Origin: Membranipora membranacea
Lineage: Eukaryota; Bryozoa; Gymnolaemata; Cheilostomatida; Membraniporidae
Direction of reading: 5' to 3'
Assembly: GCA_914767715.1 (NCBI GenBank)
Contig: OU612074.1
Coordinates: 10,328,062-10,388,061 of the forward strand
Length of the DNA: 60,000 nt
Of the stretch, positions 45,603 to 56,457 are shown piece after piece; position 1 is the first letter of the stretch; each line of letters begins with the position of its first letter. The notes under the pieces are model-generated. The model made no database searches and was not told the DNA's origin. It worked only from the letters and a program-made list of their open reading frames with translations. The position numbers and the translations under genes are program-made.

Positions 45603-48600
45603 AATTGATAGTGCACATCGAGACTTGGATCACAAAGGGAGTCTGCTCTAAAAGAATCAGCTAGCTTCCAAATAAAACACACACTTGAATCCCGATTACA
45701 TAAAAGACATACAGCCGAGGGTATAGCCAAAATGATCGGCTGAATGAGGAGGAGAGCCTATGCAAGCACAGATTGTAGTTTCTTGAAAGTGCTTATTCAG
45801 ATGGCCTTAAGTGAAACTTAATCGCTTTCATTTTCACTATAGCTAAATAGACTCATTGGCTATCGAGGACATAGAACTAAACAGGCTACTTGAACTAGGC
45901 TTACCTGACTCTGTCTTGTCATCATTATGCCTTGCTTCCAGAGACCATCTATAGAAGCTGATAATCCATTAAATTCTGTAAGTTTACAGACCTGACCAGA
46001 TGTTTGTTCAACCTTGAGCGCGTGTGGCTAGTCAAAGATCAGCATAAGTACTGCAGTGCCTGTACTAACATCCATATTGAGAAATCATATTTGAGGTTAA
46101 AGTTGGATTTCAATTATGTTAATAAGAAGCTAGCACGCCTGTATTGATAATTTTTTTGCTTGACTCTCTTAGATATTACGTCATTGTCACTGCTAAGCTC
46201 TATTGGCTGCTTATTCTATCATGCAAAAAAATACGAAATTATCTGATATGCAAAAAACAGACTGTGGGGAATTTCTATTCTTGACTTAAGACCGAAACAC
46301 TCCGAAGGCTTTCGAAAAAATTCAATAAATTGTAAAAGAAGGCGCTAGGAGTGGGTAGCCAATCAAATGGCTTCAGCATACCGAGGCTCAATTTTACAGA
46401 GATCAGCTCATGCCTCAGAGCTGCACATGTGCAAATGGTTGGAGATGGCATCACACTGTCACAGAATCTGTAATAAAGATGTTTTACTAATATTTTAATG
46501 TTATTAAAATCTTATCATTTAAGAATTCTAGTTTCTGGTGTTTATTGAAAATTTCAAATTTTACGAAGCATTATTTTAAATAGACGTTTTAAATTTGTTT
46601 CAATATTTGGTTCCTCTATTACAAAAAAGTTGTAAGTGATATAAACAGGGGAGTTAGGGACATTTGTCAAACTCCCTGATATAAATTTCCAAAAATCAAT
46701 TTGGTTAGTAAGTTGTCCTTTCTTTTTCAATGGGGAGATAACTATAGCTAAAAAAATTTTTTACATAGATATGCTGAAAAAATAACATATTTCAACCTCA
46801 TTCGTATATCAAATAAATATGTTGCCTGTACTGCCGTCACCAAATTTTTATACGGTAAAAGATGAAAATCAAGGTAAAGATATTCTAAAGACTTGAGGTT
46901 CGTATATGTAATAAAATGCATTGTTTATACACACATTAGCTCTAGAGAGAGACACCTTCCCTGCGAGAATAAGCGTCGCATTTGATTACATATACAGTTT
47001 GATATTGAAATTTAATCAGAGCAACTCATTACTATGAGGATATTTTAATTAGGATATTGAATAGAAGTTGGTACCTTCAAGTATGAATGAGGGTTGCAAG
47101 CGAATGTGGAGAGATTAAAAAATAACTTACATCAGGTGAAAAATAAAAGATTCCACATAGTATGTAAGCTATATTATAATAGTGACATCTAAACCTACAA
47201 GACAGCTAACCCTTTTTGTGGTGGAAGGATATCACGAAAAGCAGTTATTGGAGGGCCTTCGAAGAGGCCCATGGTCTGGTACATCAATACACGCGTTTTT
47301 CAATATCCCTCTGTCACCAGAGAGAACAACTCGCTCTACCCCAAATGTTGAAATAATGACCAACAATATCATAGTGGTTTATATAGCCATGATACACTAC
47401 ACAATGCGGTCTTAACGTTAGAGTCTGTATGTGGTCTTAAACATTCTGCACTGCCTCTATTTATAACTCATAAAAATAAAAATGTTTTTTTTCAGCATAA
47501 TCTCAAGGTTTGTGATGACAGAAGATAGGATGAGGGGATAGATTGAAGAAGAAGATAGCTCATTTTGTCAAAGCACCTGTTCTCTGGTGAGAGTTGAACG
47601 CTGTGGATTTGAACCCGCTACAGTTTGCTAAATACTGAGTTCTATATGTGCCTTAGATGTGCGCTCACTTCCCTGTAAATTGAGAGAATTTTGCCCCTTA
47701 TGTGGTAACCTAGTCTGAGCCCCCCAGACTCTTGCCCCCCCCCCCCCCCCTGCCCGACGGCCCGTAGGCAACTGCAACCTTACCCTTTAATTCTCAGTCT
47801 GCAGAGGGATGCTGATAATGGAGTGCCACTACCAACATCTTTGAGAAGTGTTTGATAATTTAAAATAAATCATGGCATACTATCTGACTTGATAATGTGT
47901 CAGGATCACCAGATTGTCAGAGATATGAATAAAATTTATAATGGCACTCACAATAACGAGCTATCATGTGTTCTGACACAATTATGAAGATTGATAGGTT
48001 AAATACCGCAGTATATTTTTAGCACTGGTAAGTAACTGTTACTCATGGGACGGAAGCTCTCATGTATAGAGGATTACCATTGTTAGCAAAATCGGGAGCC
48101 AGCAAAAAACTAGTAAGAGAAAGTTCAGACATTTTAGAACAATGGCAACCAAACATAATAAGGTAGGTTTTATTGAAATGAACTGTTCGCAACATAAACT
48201 TTTTGGAATTGAATTGTTTATAACCATACCTAGCTCAAGTAGTCTGTCGCAGACATGCAATGCATCATGATTGTACCTGACACATACAGACAGAAATTTT
48301 CACATTAATAAATACCAAGTGAGGACACTGTCAATTAATTTCTCTCAAACAGTGGAGTGTTTGGGAACTAGTACTCTAGTCAGATCTTGTTCATTCCAAC
48401 AAGGAACAATCAGAGATGGCAGTTTTTAATTTGAAGGTGCATCTGGATAGTTTCAGTTTTTTTCCCCAAACTCACCATTACACAACTCTTAACCCTAAAA
48501 TATACCATGTCTTCCGTGTAACATTTCAGTAGTATGACCTATTGTGAAATATTGTAGATTTTATTATTGACTGTGGTGATAGCAAGTTTCAAGATTGCAG

Positions 48601-48636
48601 CCGTAATAAGGTTAGTAGTGGGGGCATGTACCACAG

Positions 48637-48709
48637 ATAGCCTGGGCAGGCTGCCTAAGGTGGGTGGGGGGAAGACCCACACCCACCCAAGACAGCGAGC
48701 CCAGGCTAT
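48637..48709. repeat. foldback, 11-bp outer arms with inner GTGGGTG/CACCCAC
   Basis: ATAGCCTGGGC at 48637 pairs with GCCCAGGCTAT at 48699, and GTGGGTG pairs with CACCCAC inside. A small hairpin element about 180 bp before gene A. Confidence 0.65.
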
Positions 48710-48884
48710 ACTTCAGGGCAAAATGTCATAACCAAGGGCCAGGTTTTTCAAATCTCCTGTTTTGTCTATGGTCCTTTCCTGACCACCAGATGTCATACTC
48801 GAATCAAATCATTGAATCAAAAATAACCATGAATGGTGTGTTTGTGGGTCAGGCAGGCAGCTCTGGCTGATTCCTGACTTCTAA

Positions 48885-49165
48885 ATGCTTTGTTCTGTCA
48901 TGGTTGGTAATCTTTATCATTCAATTTTTAGCGCTGCACCAGGGATAGTCAACACAACAATATGCTCGCCAAATGCTGCTCTTCCATCTACTCATATAGA
49001 CGCTCTCATAGACAATATGATAGAACAACTGCTCCTATCCAAAAGTAATCTCAGTTCTATACCTCTCTTGAACAAAACGAAAATCACACCTACTCAAAAG
49101 AGATTTAAACAATGTAAAGACTCGGAGGAGGGAATCAGCTACTTTAGCCGCTTTAATATTCCGTG
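48885..49165 (+). CDS. gene A exon 1 (or exon 2 from 48932)
   Basis: Donor TG|GTAAGC in phase 2. The stretch from AAPGIVNTTIC to FSRFNIPW has sequons NTT, NLS and NKT. QCKDSEEG...FNIPW resembles the segment just before the conserved Trp of IL-17 proteins. TTTTTAG at 48925-48931 could be an acceptor in phase 2, in which case the ATG at 48885 is intronic. Confidence 0.65.
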
Positions 49166-52100
49166 GTAAGCATTTTATAAAAGTTTTTGAAAATAATTGA
49201 ATAAGGGTGATTTTTTTTAGTTTGTTCAATATTCTGCCATGAAAATTTAATTGGATTAGTTGAGTAAACTGACCTATGTAACAGAAATAAATGTTAGTTA
49301 GCTAGCTAAGTTTGGCTGGTTTGGGGGTGATCAAATGTTAGCTAGCTGAGGTGAGAGTCTATATATTGTAAAGAAGGTGAGTATATGTTAGCCCGATAAA
49401 AATTATGCTACTTCAGGCCTGTGCTTCAATTCATGTTGTATTTTGCTTCAGGACCTACCGTGAATACATGAGTAGTGATCCAAGTAGACCAATATACCCT
49501 AATATTACCGATGCCACACTCTGCGGCAAACGCAAAGTTCTATGTAACAAGGATTATGATGTCAAGGTGCACAAACAGGACACTTACCACTTAGAGCAAC
49601 AGACCACATGCACCGACGATCCTAATCAGTATGATGTGAAGCTCTACAGATACAAAACTGCTACATCATATTTCTGTAAGATGTAAGTATGGCTTTACAT
49701 CTTAATAATATGCCTGAGCTCAAAGTAACGATGCAGTTTTAGTGCTCTAACATTGCCCAGGAGGATGGTTGTTGCGATTCATTTTCTATAACATCAACAT
49801 GGGCAACATTTGGGCAATTAAACTATGTTACAGCCGATTTCTCGGCTGGTTTTATTGTTAAAATGACTGGGTTGCAAGGGGCCATGGCTCTACCACTTTA
49901 ACAAGAGTTCAAAATTGAAAACTACCACAAGTTGAAAATAATATATATGTTGCATTCTCAAAGTGGAAATTGATTGAAAGGCTTCTTTCCTCTTTTCCTC
50001 ATCCTGAGGTTGATGTAATAATGTCTTGTGATAATTGCGAAATTACAATTTGTCATATTTTTGGCAACCAGGGTTCAATCATGTCAAAAACTTTACATTT
50101 TAGAGAGAATTGTATCATGATTCAAATTTTTGCAATGAATATATTATTGAGCATCCAAGAGGTATTTTCAAAATAGACATGTCTTAAATTATAAGATCAG
50201 TTTGCCTTCAACAGCAAAATTTTCTATTTCTCTCTATTTGTTGGTCCAGAATTTGCAATCACATGTTTTCTCCCCCCCCCCCCAAAGTTTAGTTATGCTT
50301 CAATCCTTCCGGCGTTTGTGTCTCTCATTTGACCATCTTTTTTTTATAGTTTTAATTGCACTAAATTAATATGCTAAGATGGTTATTTGAAAAAATAAAT
50401 GGTTATAACAGGCAAAGGGACAACCAGACAGCTAGTGTGAAGGCTGCCGAGCTCAAGTTTTCCTCCACTACCTCACAACCCCACCGAAAAGGCGGGGAAG
50501 CATGCCAAACTGAAGTCAGGCTAGGCCCACAGCCGTCCCGCAAGATCTGCCATGGCAACAGGCAGAGAAGCGACCTCCCATCCCAATAAGTACCTGTTGT
50601 ATAGTGCTATACCACTACACAACATGGACCTTCCACCTTAATTGTTGTTGGTTTTAATTGGTTTCCGTTTAGTTGATCACGTATGATAAATGTGCAATTT
50701 TGAGATTTCATCTAGTTTTTCAGGGCTATAAGTTTTTGAAAGCAATTTTAATATATTTGAATAGCATATCGATTGCCATAATTTTCAATTTTTTAAAATA
50801 CTTTGTGATTTGAGAATTTTGTTTAATTTTGAGTATGACCCTTAAGCTAGCTTTTTGTATGACTAATATACGTTTCAAAACTGTTTTGTTTCCATGCCCC
50901 CAAAACTCTAGACCGTATCATAAATGAGGATAAAAGAATGTATAATATAATATGTCAGTAAGAGTTTTTGGTCTAGGTATGGAGCTATGGCACGCACCAT
51001 GAACAAACAAAAATTAAATTTTCTAACAAGTTCCGCTTTGTATTGAAGAATGTATTATTGCTGACTAAAGTTATTCCAAGAAATTTTGTATACGGTTTTA
51101 TTTGAGGGAAAAATCATTAACATTAAGTTTTTTGTTTGTGCTCTAAAAATTACCTGAATAGTTTTATCATAATTTATAATCAACTTATTTGCAAGACACA
51201 AGTCTTCTTTGTTAGAAAGTTCAATTTTCATTTCGGATGGCTCTGTGGAGAATATGTTTATATCATCGGCAAATAAAATGTTATTCAAGCTTGGTGATGC
51301 CTTCAACAGATCATTGATAAAAATTAAACATAGCAGAGGGCCTAAGACCGATCCTTTAGGGTTAAAATGACGAATTTGCATCATTGATTTGAACAATCAG
51401 TTGCAAAGACATCCCCTTAAAGCGGCATCGCTGCACATATTCTGCAGAAACCCGCTGTGGCCCTACCCACAGACTTGTAATTATTTAGTCTATGGACCTG
51501 CCATGGATTGTATGTAGTGATAATGTGTATGATTTTTGCTGTCATGATCTTTTTCTCCCATTCTTCTTTTTTTGCTTGTTCTGTTCTTTGTGCTAAGGTC
51601 TTCTCCAAATCAATTGTTCAAATCAATCTAGATAAAGTTTGATCCAGTTTGCCTGCGTTTCAGTTTGTTCTCCTTCCACTGATAAGGGGGGGGGGGGGGG
51701 TGCAATTCCAAATGCAGACAAACTAGACCAAATTTTGTCTACTATCAATCCAATCATTGCTACTTGATCTGTTCTTGTATTGAGCTGTCATTCCTTGTCT
51801 TCTTTTCTAAAGCCGGACTCCAACTAAGGCCAAGGACGCAACTATAACAACACTTCAAGGAAGCCCTATAGAAACTAATGCATTCAATACTCAACTTCCA
51901 AGGAATAATGCATCAAACTCACAGTCCCAATATCCGTCTTCAAACATAAACAGAACATTAGCTTCAGACCCAACTCAATACGAAGATATAACCAGCATAG
52001 CAGATATACAAGTCACAGAGCGCTTTGCAGGCATGCCACCGCTGTTCGAGTCAGCACCAGCAGTGTCAATAATAATAGTGGCTGTCGCTGTCATCTTAAT

Positions 52101-53860
52101 TATCTGCGGAGGCAGTGTGATCGTGTATCTGAAAAAGAAGTGAGTATTTTGGGAAGTCATGCTGATAGTAAGGAGTAACATGTTATTTCTCGCTGATAGT
52201 AAAGCAAAGTATAGCGAAGTGATCATACTTTGCACGGATCGCTCTAGGTGCCATTTCACTATCAATCATGGTTTTGTGTTTGAAATGCCGCAATCATCAA
52301 CATTGAAATTGTAATTGATCTTAGCGCTGGGTTTGAGGTGATATCTAATGAAATACCACTAACTGTGTCCCGGGCCTAGTTTGAGCGCTTAAACTAAACA
52401 TTCGATGTACTATGGTAGAATCACCACTCTATGCAATTGTGTTTGACCTCTGCTATGCTTGTTTCTGGCCTCTGTTGAGTAATTGTTTCGGTGGTGATTG
52501 GTTGCAATTTTTCCTTTCAGGTAATGGTTGGTTTGTCAGATAAGCTTCCATGTCGCATGCCAGCATTATGATTGGTTTACACCAAAATGTTATACTTCCT
52601 ATTGGCTGATTAAGAGTCTGATATGTTATTAGCTATAGCGTAAATAATATGTAGTTTATAAAGTAGTTTATAACGTGTTATTTCTCTTATTTGTCTATGA
52701 CTGATGCCCTCGCTTTGTATTTTTACATAACAGAAGACAGAACAATGACTTGAAAAGGCAAATCAATGTTTTCACAACTCCTCCACTGCCTCTACAACAC
52801 CCAGAAGGTAGGCAGAAATTTGGGCTAGTTTGAATCCAAACCGCCGCAGATTGTTTGAAAGTTTCAGCTCAATTTCTGGAAACAAAAGCAATGTTCTTTG
52901 GAGAAATGAGAGGTGACAACTCAGCTTGATCTAACTTGCGATAAAAATAGCCATGGAATAGTAATTGATGTAGTATCAGGAGAATCATCCATTTACTTTA
53001 ACAAATGCAAGCATCTTTCTGCTTACTTTGGTGCCAAGCATTCTGACAGAGATGGCAACTCCTTATATAATTGATACCAATGTTATTTATTAGTTATGAC
53101 AGTAGCATAGGGTCTTCCCACAGTAAATGACCGGTCTTTTCTGCATGTGGTTTGCATCACATTGGATCCTTACAATTAAACCAAAGCGACCTAGATGAGC
53201 TAATAACCGATGCATAAAAGATGATTTTTTCTCTGGTGCATAATGCCACAGGATCCAGAAGTTGCCTCAGAGGTGTCTCGTAAATATTATTTAGTTGAAA
53301 GTCTGATATTAGCCATTGTATCTGCACCACATCTTCCTAAAAAATGCTCCTCAAAGACGATTATCCTGCCTTTTGTCAAAATAGCACAACGACATAACAT
53401 GACGTCATGCCGAAACTAACTTTTTTCAGAATCAGTGTTCGATTAGCTTTCCAAGGATATATAAAATGTCCAATTCGGTTGACCTTGGTATCAAAACCTT
53501 AATCCAACACCCCATTTGATCCAGTTTGACTGAATTAGGAATTGCTTCCTCCATTTGATAGGTCACAGGCTTGTCAGTAGGAGGGGAGCAAACCTTAGTC
53601 CAGGCAAGCAGGGTAAGTTTGTCTGTTTGTTCAAAGACTCTGTTTGTTTTCCAGCAACAGTGGAAGACGACTATGGGGAGTATGAAGTACCTGTACATAC
53701 AACCTCTTATGAATCGCTTCACGTACCAGAGAACTTGTATGATCTCCTCGGAGATCAGTACTATGATACAATATCTCATACGACAGAGTACAGTGTATGC
53801 TCTGTGGCTGACATTGACAGACACTACTCAGATATCAATATTGTCACTACTCAAGTGTAA
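48885..53860 (+). CDS. gene A: predicted single-pass membrane protein with IL-17-like ectodomain and ITAM-like tail
   Basis: Joining 48885-49165, 49452-49682, 51813-52139, 52734-52807 and 53655-53860 gives 1119 nt (372 aa) with all junctions in phase (2, 2, 2, 1). Order: N-terminal region with a lone Cys; IL-17-like core at about residues 75-171 (NIPWTY, DPSRP, DATLC, TTC, YFC); Ser/Thr/Asn-rich stalk; transmembrane helix 254-277 (SIIIVAVAVILIICGG) followed by KKK; PPLP at 296-299; tyrosine-rich tail. Six N-glycosylation sequons all lie on the predicted outside. The tail has Y323ESL-x6-Y333DLL, the ITAM spacing, plus YEVP and YDTI. Known IL-17s are secreted, so a membrane anchor and signalling tail would be new; the family link rests on pattern likeness. 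The start is uncertain: the ATG at 48885 gives only a weak signal peptide, and the alternative is an acceptor at 48931 with an unseen upstream exon. Confidence 0.75.
49452..49682 (+). CDS. gene A IL-17-like core exon
   Basis: Acceptor TTTTGCTTCAG, phase 2 in and out, donor AT|GTAAGT. With the split Trp it reads WTYREYMSSDPSRP, then PNITDATLC, VLCNKD, YHLEQQTTCTDDPNQYDVK and SYFCK. The order W-x-Y...D-P-x-R...A-x-x-C followed by further cysteines parallels the IL-17 family. The final C-x-C of IL-17 is represented by one Cys only. Confidence 0.8.
50680..51412 (-). mobile_element. decayed LINE reverse-transcriptase fragment in gene A intron
   Basis: Minus-strand frames encode the RT core PKGSVLGPLLCLIFINDLL and LFADDINIF (catalytic FADD), then after stops and shifts YPHL-YGLEFWGHGNKTVLK and a Lys-rich end. 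This is the thumb and C-terminal region of jockey/CR1-like elements. It lies in the second intron of gene A in antisense orientation. Confidence 0.75.
51632..51739. mobile_element. foldback MITE family, copy 5
   Basis: AAAGTTTGATCCAGTTTGCC...CTCCTTCCACTGATAA, then a run of about 15 G, then TGCAATTCCAAATGCAGACA and AACTAGACCAAATTTT. Full-length, with a G-run at its centre, 73 bp upstream of the gene A stalk/TM exon. Confidence 0.75.
51813..52139 (+). CDS. gene A stalk and transmembrane exon
   Basis: Acceptor TTTTCTAAAG, 327 bp, phase 2 in and out, donor AA|GTGAGT. An 80-residue Thr/Ser/Asn/Gln-rich stalk with sequons NAS and NRT is followed by a 24-residue hydrophobic helix and KKK, the classic type I stop-transfer arrangement. 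Confidence 0.8.
52734..52807 (+). CDS. gene A juxtamembrane exon
   Basis: Acceptor TTTACATAACAG, 74 bp, phase 2 in and 1 out, donor G|GTAGGC. Basic segment (NNDLKRQINVF) then TTPPLPLQHPE, with a PxxP SH3-type core. Clear paralogs exist at 41277 and 38149. Confidence 0.75.
53515..53610. mobile_element. foldback MITE family, copy 6
   Basis: TTTGATCCAGTTTGACTGAA...GGAATTGCTTCCTCC, centre GATAGGTCACAGGC, then GGAGGGGAGCAAACCTTAGT. A full copy directly before the acceptor of gene A's last exon. Confidence 0.7.
53655..53860 (+). CDS. gene A cytoplasmic tail exon
   Basis: Acceptor TTTGTTTTCCAG, phase 1, ends in TAA. Sixty-eight residues with nine tyrosines: DDYGEYEVP, SYESLHVPENLYDLLG, QYYDTISHTTEY and RHYSDINIV. 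YESL and YDLL are six residues apart, meeting the ITAM consensus. MITE copy 6 ends 45 bp before the acceptor. An ATTAAA follows at 53920. Confidence 0.85.
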
Positions 53861-54061
53861 ACAAATCATAGCACAATGTGTTTGATTACAAAGTAAATTT
53901 TTTTGGGTCATCTTAACTGATTAAATCAGTTTTTTTTATCTTCCCGACTGGAAACTATTAATGACACCAATTCCTTTTTAATATATAAATGATACAATCA
54001 ATGAAGAGTATCTGGATTTTAAGTGTTTAAATGTTGGCCAAGCACACAAGCTAACAGTTTT

Positions 54062-54089
54062 GTATATATATATATATATATATATATAT
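54062..54089. repeat. (TA)n microsatellite
   Basis: Twenty-eight bases of uninterrupted TA. Confidence 0.95.
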
Positions 54090-54250
54090 GACATGATATA
54101 TTTTCCTAGACGATGAACACTCCTGTTGTATCCTGAATCTGTAGCTTGATAATAGGAGTGCCGACAGTTGGCTTGTTTCAGACTGGCATGGGATCACCCT
54201 GAGAGCAGACCAAGAAGTTTGGGACAAACTCTCTGATCAGACGTACACCA

Positions 54251-54347
54251 ATTTTGATCCAGTTTGCCTGCATTCCAGTTGCACACCCTTCACCGATAAG
54301 CCGGGAGGGGAGAAACTTTGAGTGCAGGCTAACTGAACCTAGAACTG
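54251..54347. mobile_element. foldback MITE family, copy 7
   Basis: TTTTGATCCAGTTTGCCTGC...TTCCAGTTGCAC, centre CACCGATAAGCCGGGAGGGG, then AGTGCAGGCTAACTGAACCT. It lies 0.4 kb past the gene A stop. Confidence 0.7.
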
Positions 54348-54384
54348 TCTAGAGGGTGTGGGTCCTGCTGCGCAAAGAACCCAT

Positions 54385-54451
54385 CCATATGCCTATTTGG
54401 CAACCTTCGGATGTCTGCGTGGCATGTGGTGGTTGCCAGATAGGCATATGG
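54385..54451. repeat. hairpin with 21-bp arms
   Basis: CCATATGCCTATTTGGCAAC and its inverted copy at 54431-54451 pair at 20 of 21 positions around a 25-base loop. Related text (AACCGCCGGATG) recurs at 54466 and 54655, so the block is probably a repetitive element. Confidence 0.7.
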
Positions 54452-55368
54452 TTGACACTGGGACAACCGCCGGATGCCATGTAGGCATCCAGTTGCATAG
54501 AAGACATCTGGACACTAAATTGGTGAATTGGCCAATGGGTTTTTTAACAGAGGAGGATGAGTTGTGAACACTCATCATCAGGTCGACGAACCCATCCTGA
54601 TGTCCGAGTGCCAACTTGATACCTATTTGGCGTTCACTGGATTCCATAACGAACAACCGCCGGATGGCCATCAACCGGTCACATATTAAGTACAACAGGT
54701 CCCACCCTCCCTTAACCAGGGTCTTGCCCTCCCTGCCCTGACTGTTCAACCTTTAACAATAATTTAAAAGTTGTCACCTCTTTGAACAAAGGAACACAAC
54801 TCCTTGATGTAATTCCATATTGACGCATGCGTGTTAGACACAGGAAATCAAGACACTGAAAAGAAACTGACTAGTACTATAAAAAAGTACCTTAGTTACC
54901 CAGGTCAGTCATTTTTTGGAAACAAGCAGGGGATACAATTGAATATATTCAACACCCGTATACTTCAAAAATATTCGGAGTGACTCACTTTATTGACAGT
55001 GTGTACTGGTAGAACAAGTTTGTTCCACAGGTCTGCTTGAAAACTTGATGATTTCAATGTTACTAGTGATTGAAAATTAACAAAAACCAACCAAAGGGAG
55101 CCTGGCAAACACTTCAAGAGACTCTAGTTCTGAAGTAGTGAGATACTCACACACACAACCTGCAGTGATTGAAATTTTGTTACACCAAGGCTTTCTGCTT
55201 TGACAATGACACCTTCATAATTACTGAATGTTATGCTAAGCTTTAGCAAAAAAAGGTTGGGTACCCCTATGTCCTAGTCTAAAATGGCGAGGGGCTAAGC
55301 ACGTGGGCATTCAATTGTCAAAATCACGAAGCCAGCCTTTTCATATTTTCATATAGCCCTGTCATTCC

Positions 55369-55395
55369 AAAAAAAAAAAAAAAAAAAAAAAAAAA
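55369..55395. repeat. A27 homopolymer
   Basis: Uninterrupted A run followed by AT-rich text. It could be the tail of a retroposed sequence, but no source is recognisable upstream. Confidence 0.9.
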
Positions 55396-56457
55396 TTATA
55401 TATTATATAAATATATATTTACATATATATATAATCAGTTGAGCCGTATCTGCCAGATAATCGAACAAACCACCTCAGGTGCTCCACCCATCATCTCGTC
55501 ATCTCACACCACCAGCATAATAACACATTAGAATTCTCACATATATTTCAAAATAGCCTAGAAGAACATTTTATTATATATTTTTTGTTATTGAATATCA
55601 CATTCTATGTACACATTTGCCTTCAAAATAGGCCTTTTTTAGTTCCTTCGTGTAATTTTGAGGTTCAATATTACATGAAATAAAAGATTTAACTAACTAA
55701 CTATGCTAAGCTTTATTTACCCACTTATAACACAATGGAGTACAGTTATGCTATAGTATGTTGGATAGGCCCTGGGGGCCGATGTCTGGGAGACATGTCC
55801 CAAGACACCTATGAGAGTTGTAGAACAAAGGAGTACAATGGCAGGCATAGTTTGCCTGTCTGAATGCATGCTGGGTGTGTGTGATCGATGCCTGGGGAGC
55901 GTGAATGCTAGCCTCAGTTCTCCAATTTTGCTACACTCATTTGTGGGTATAGACAATCCACCCGCTGCTACAATATGAAGGAACCACTGGTAAAGGGTAT
56001 TTTACAACTGTACTTTATTTTGTTATGCCCCTCTAGCTAGTACATTGGCACAGTTGTTTAGATCGTCAATTTTTGAAAGAGGTGGTTTGCATACATGGAG
56101 ATAGCTCTGGGGACTAGCGCGTTCTAGGTTGATGCTGGCTTAGCCTGACAAACCCTGAATGGCGTTCTGAAACATTCGAACAATTTATGCTGCTTTGAAT
56201 GCAAATGTCTTGTAACGATGCGCTGCGCCGACTTTTGCAATATCCAAACTTCTAATACTCCCTGCTTGAAAATTTAGGGTTGTAACAGAAGCACATTCTA
56301 AGTGAGATTGCATATGAAACAGGCAATAATATAGGGTGAGTATACCATAACAGAGTATCAGCATTAGAGTTTGTGGGTCTGATCCCAGAGTGTGACTGGC
56401 GGATTCTGGGACCTTGGTTAATCAACACTGAAATCTGCATTTTTTAGTTCTGTAAAG

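Larger units (their letters stand above)
43416..48884. other. interval between divergent genes B and A
   Basis: This should contain the promoters and possibly the first exons of B and A, but none could be assigned. It holds the 11-bp minisatellite at 45493, a C16 run at 47735-47750, a possible tRNA-like relic near 47590 and the foldback at 48637. Confidence 0.4.
53861..56457. other. interval between gene A and the TRIM-type gene
   Basis: No exon is supported; a 118-codon minus-strand frame at 54393-54749 lies on a repeat. Contents: MITE copy 7, a (TA)14 run at 54062-54089, the hairpin at 54385, an A27 run at 55369-55395 and a possible LINE 3' end near 55690. An acceptor TTTTTTAG at 56441-56448 may start the TRIM 5' UTR exon. 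Confidence 0.5.

Noticed and set aside
45385-45730. Repeating minus-strand frames (LHRLYIVFTSS)
   Set aside because: Produced by the 11-bp minisatellite read in three frames.
47570-47660. Possible tRNA-like B box (GGGTTCAAATCC, minus strand)
   Set aside because: No convincing A box or cloverleaf; could be a SINE relic but the evidence is thin.
48060-48260. Minus-strand frame with a signal-peptide-like hydrophobic end, considered as the first exon of gene B
   Set aside because: The hydrophobic part is C-terminal, and no donor joins it in phase to 43301.
54393-54749. 118-codon minus-strand frame
   Set aside because: Covers the hairpin and duplicated CCGGATG segments; looks like repeat DNA rather than a gene.
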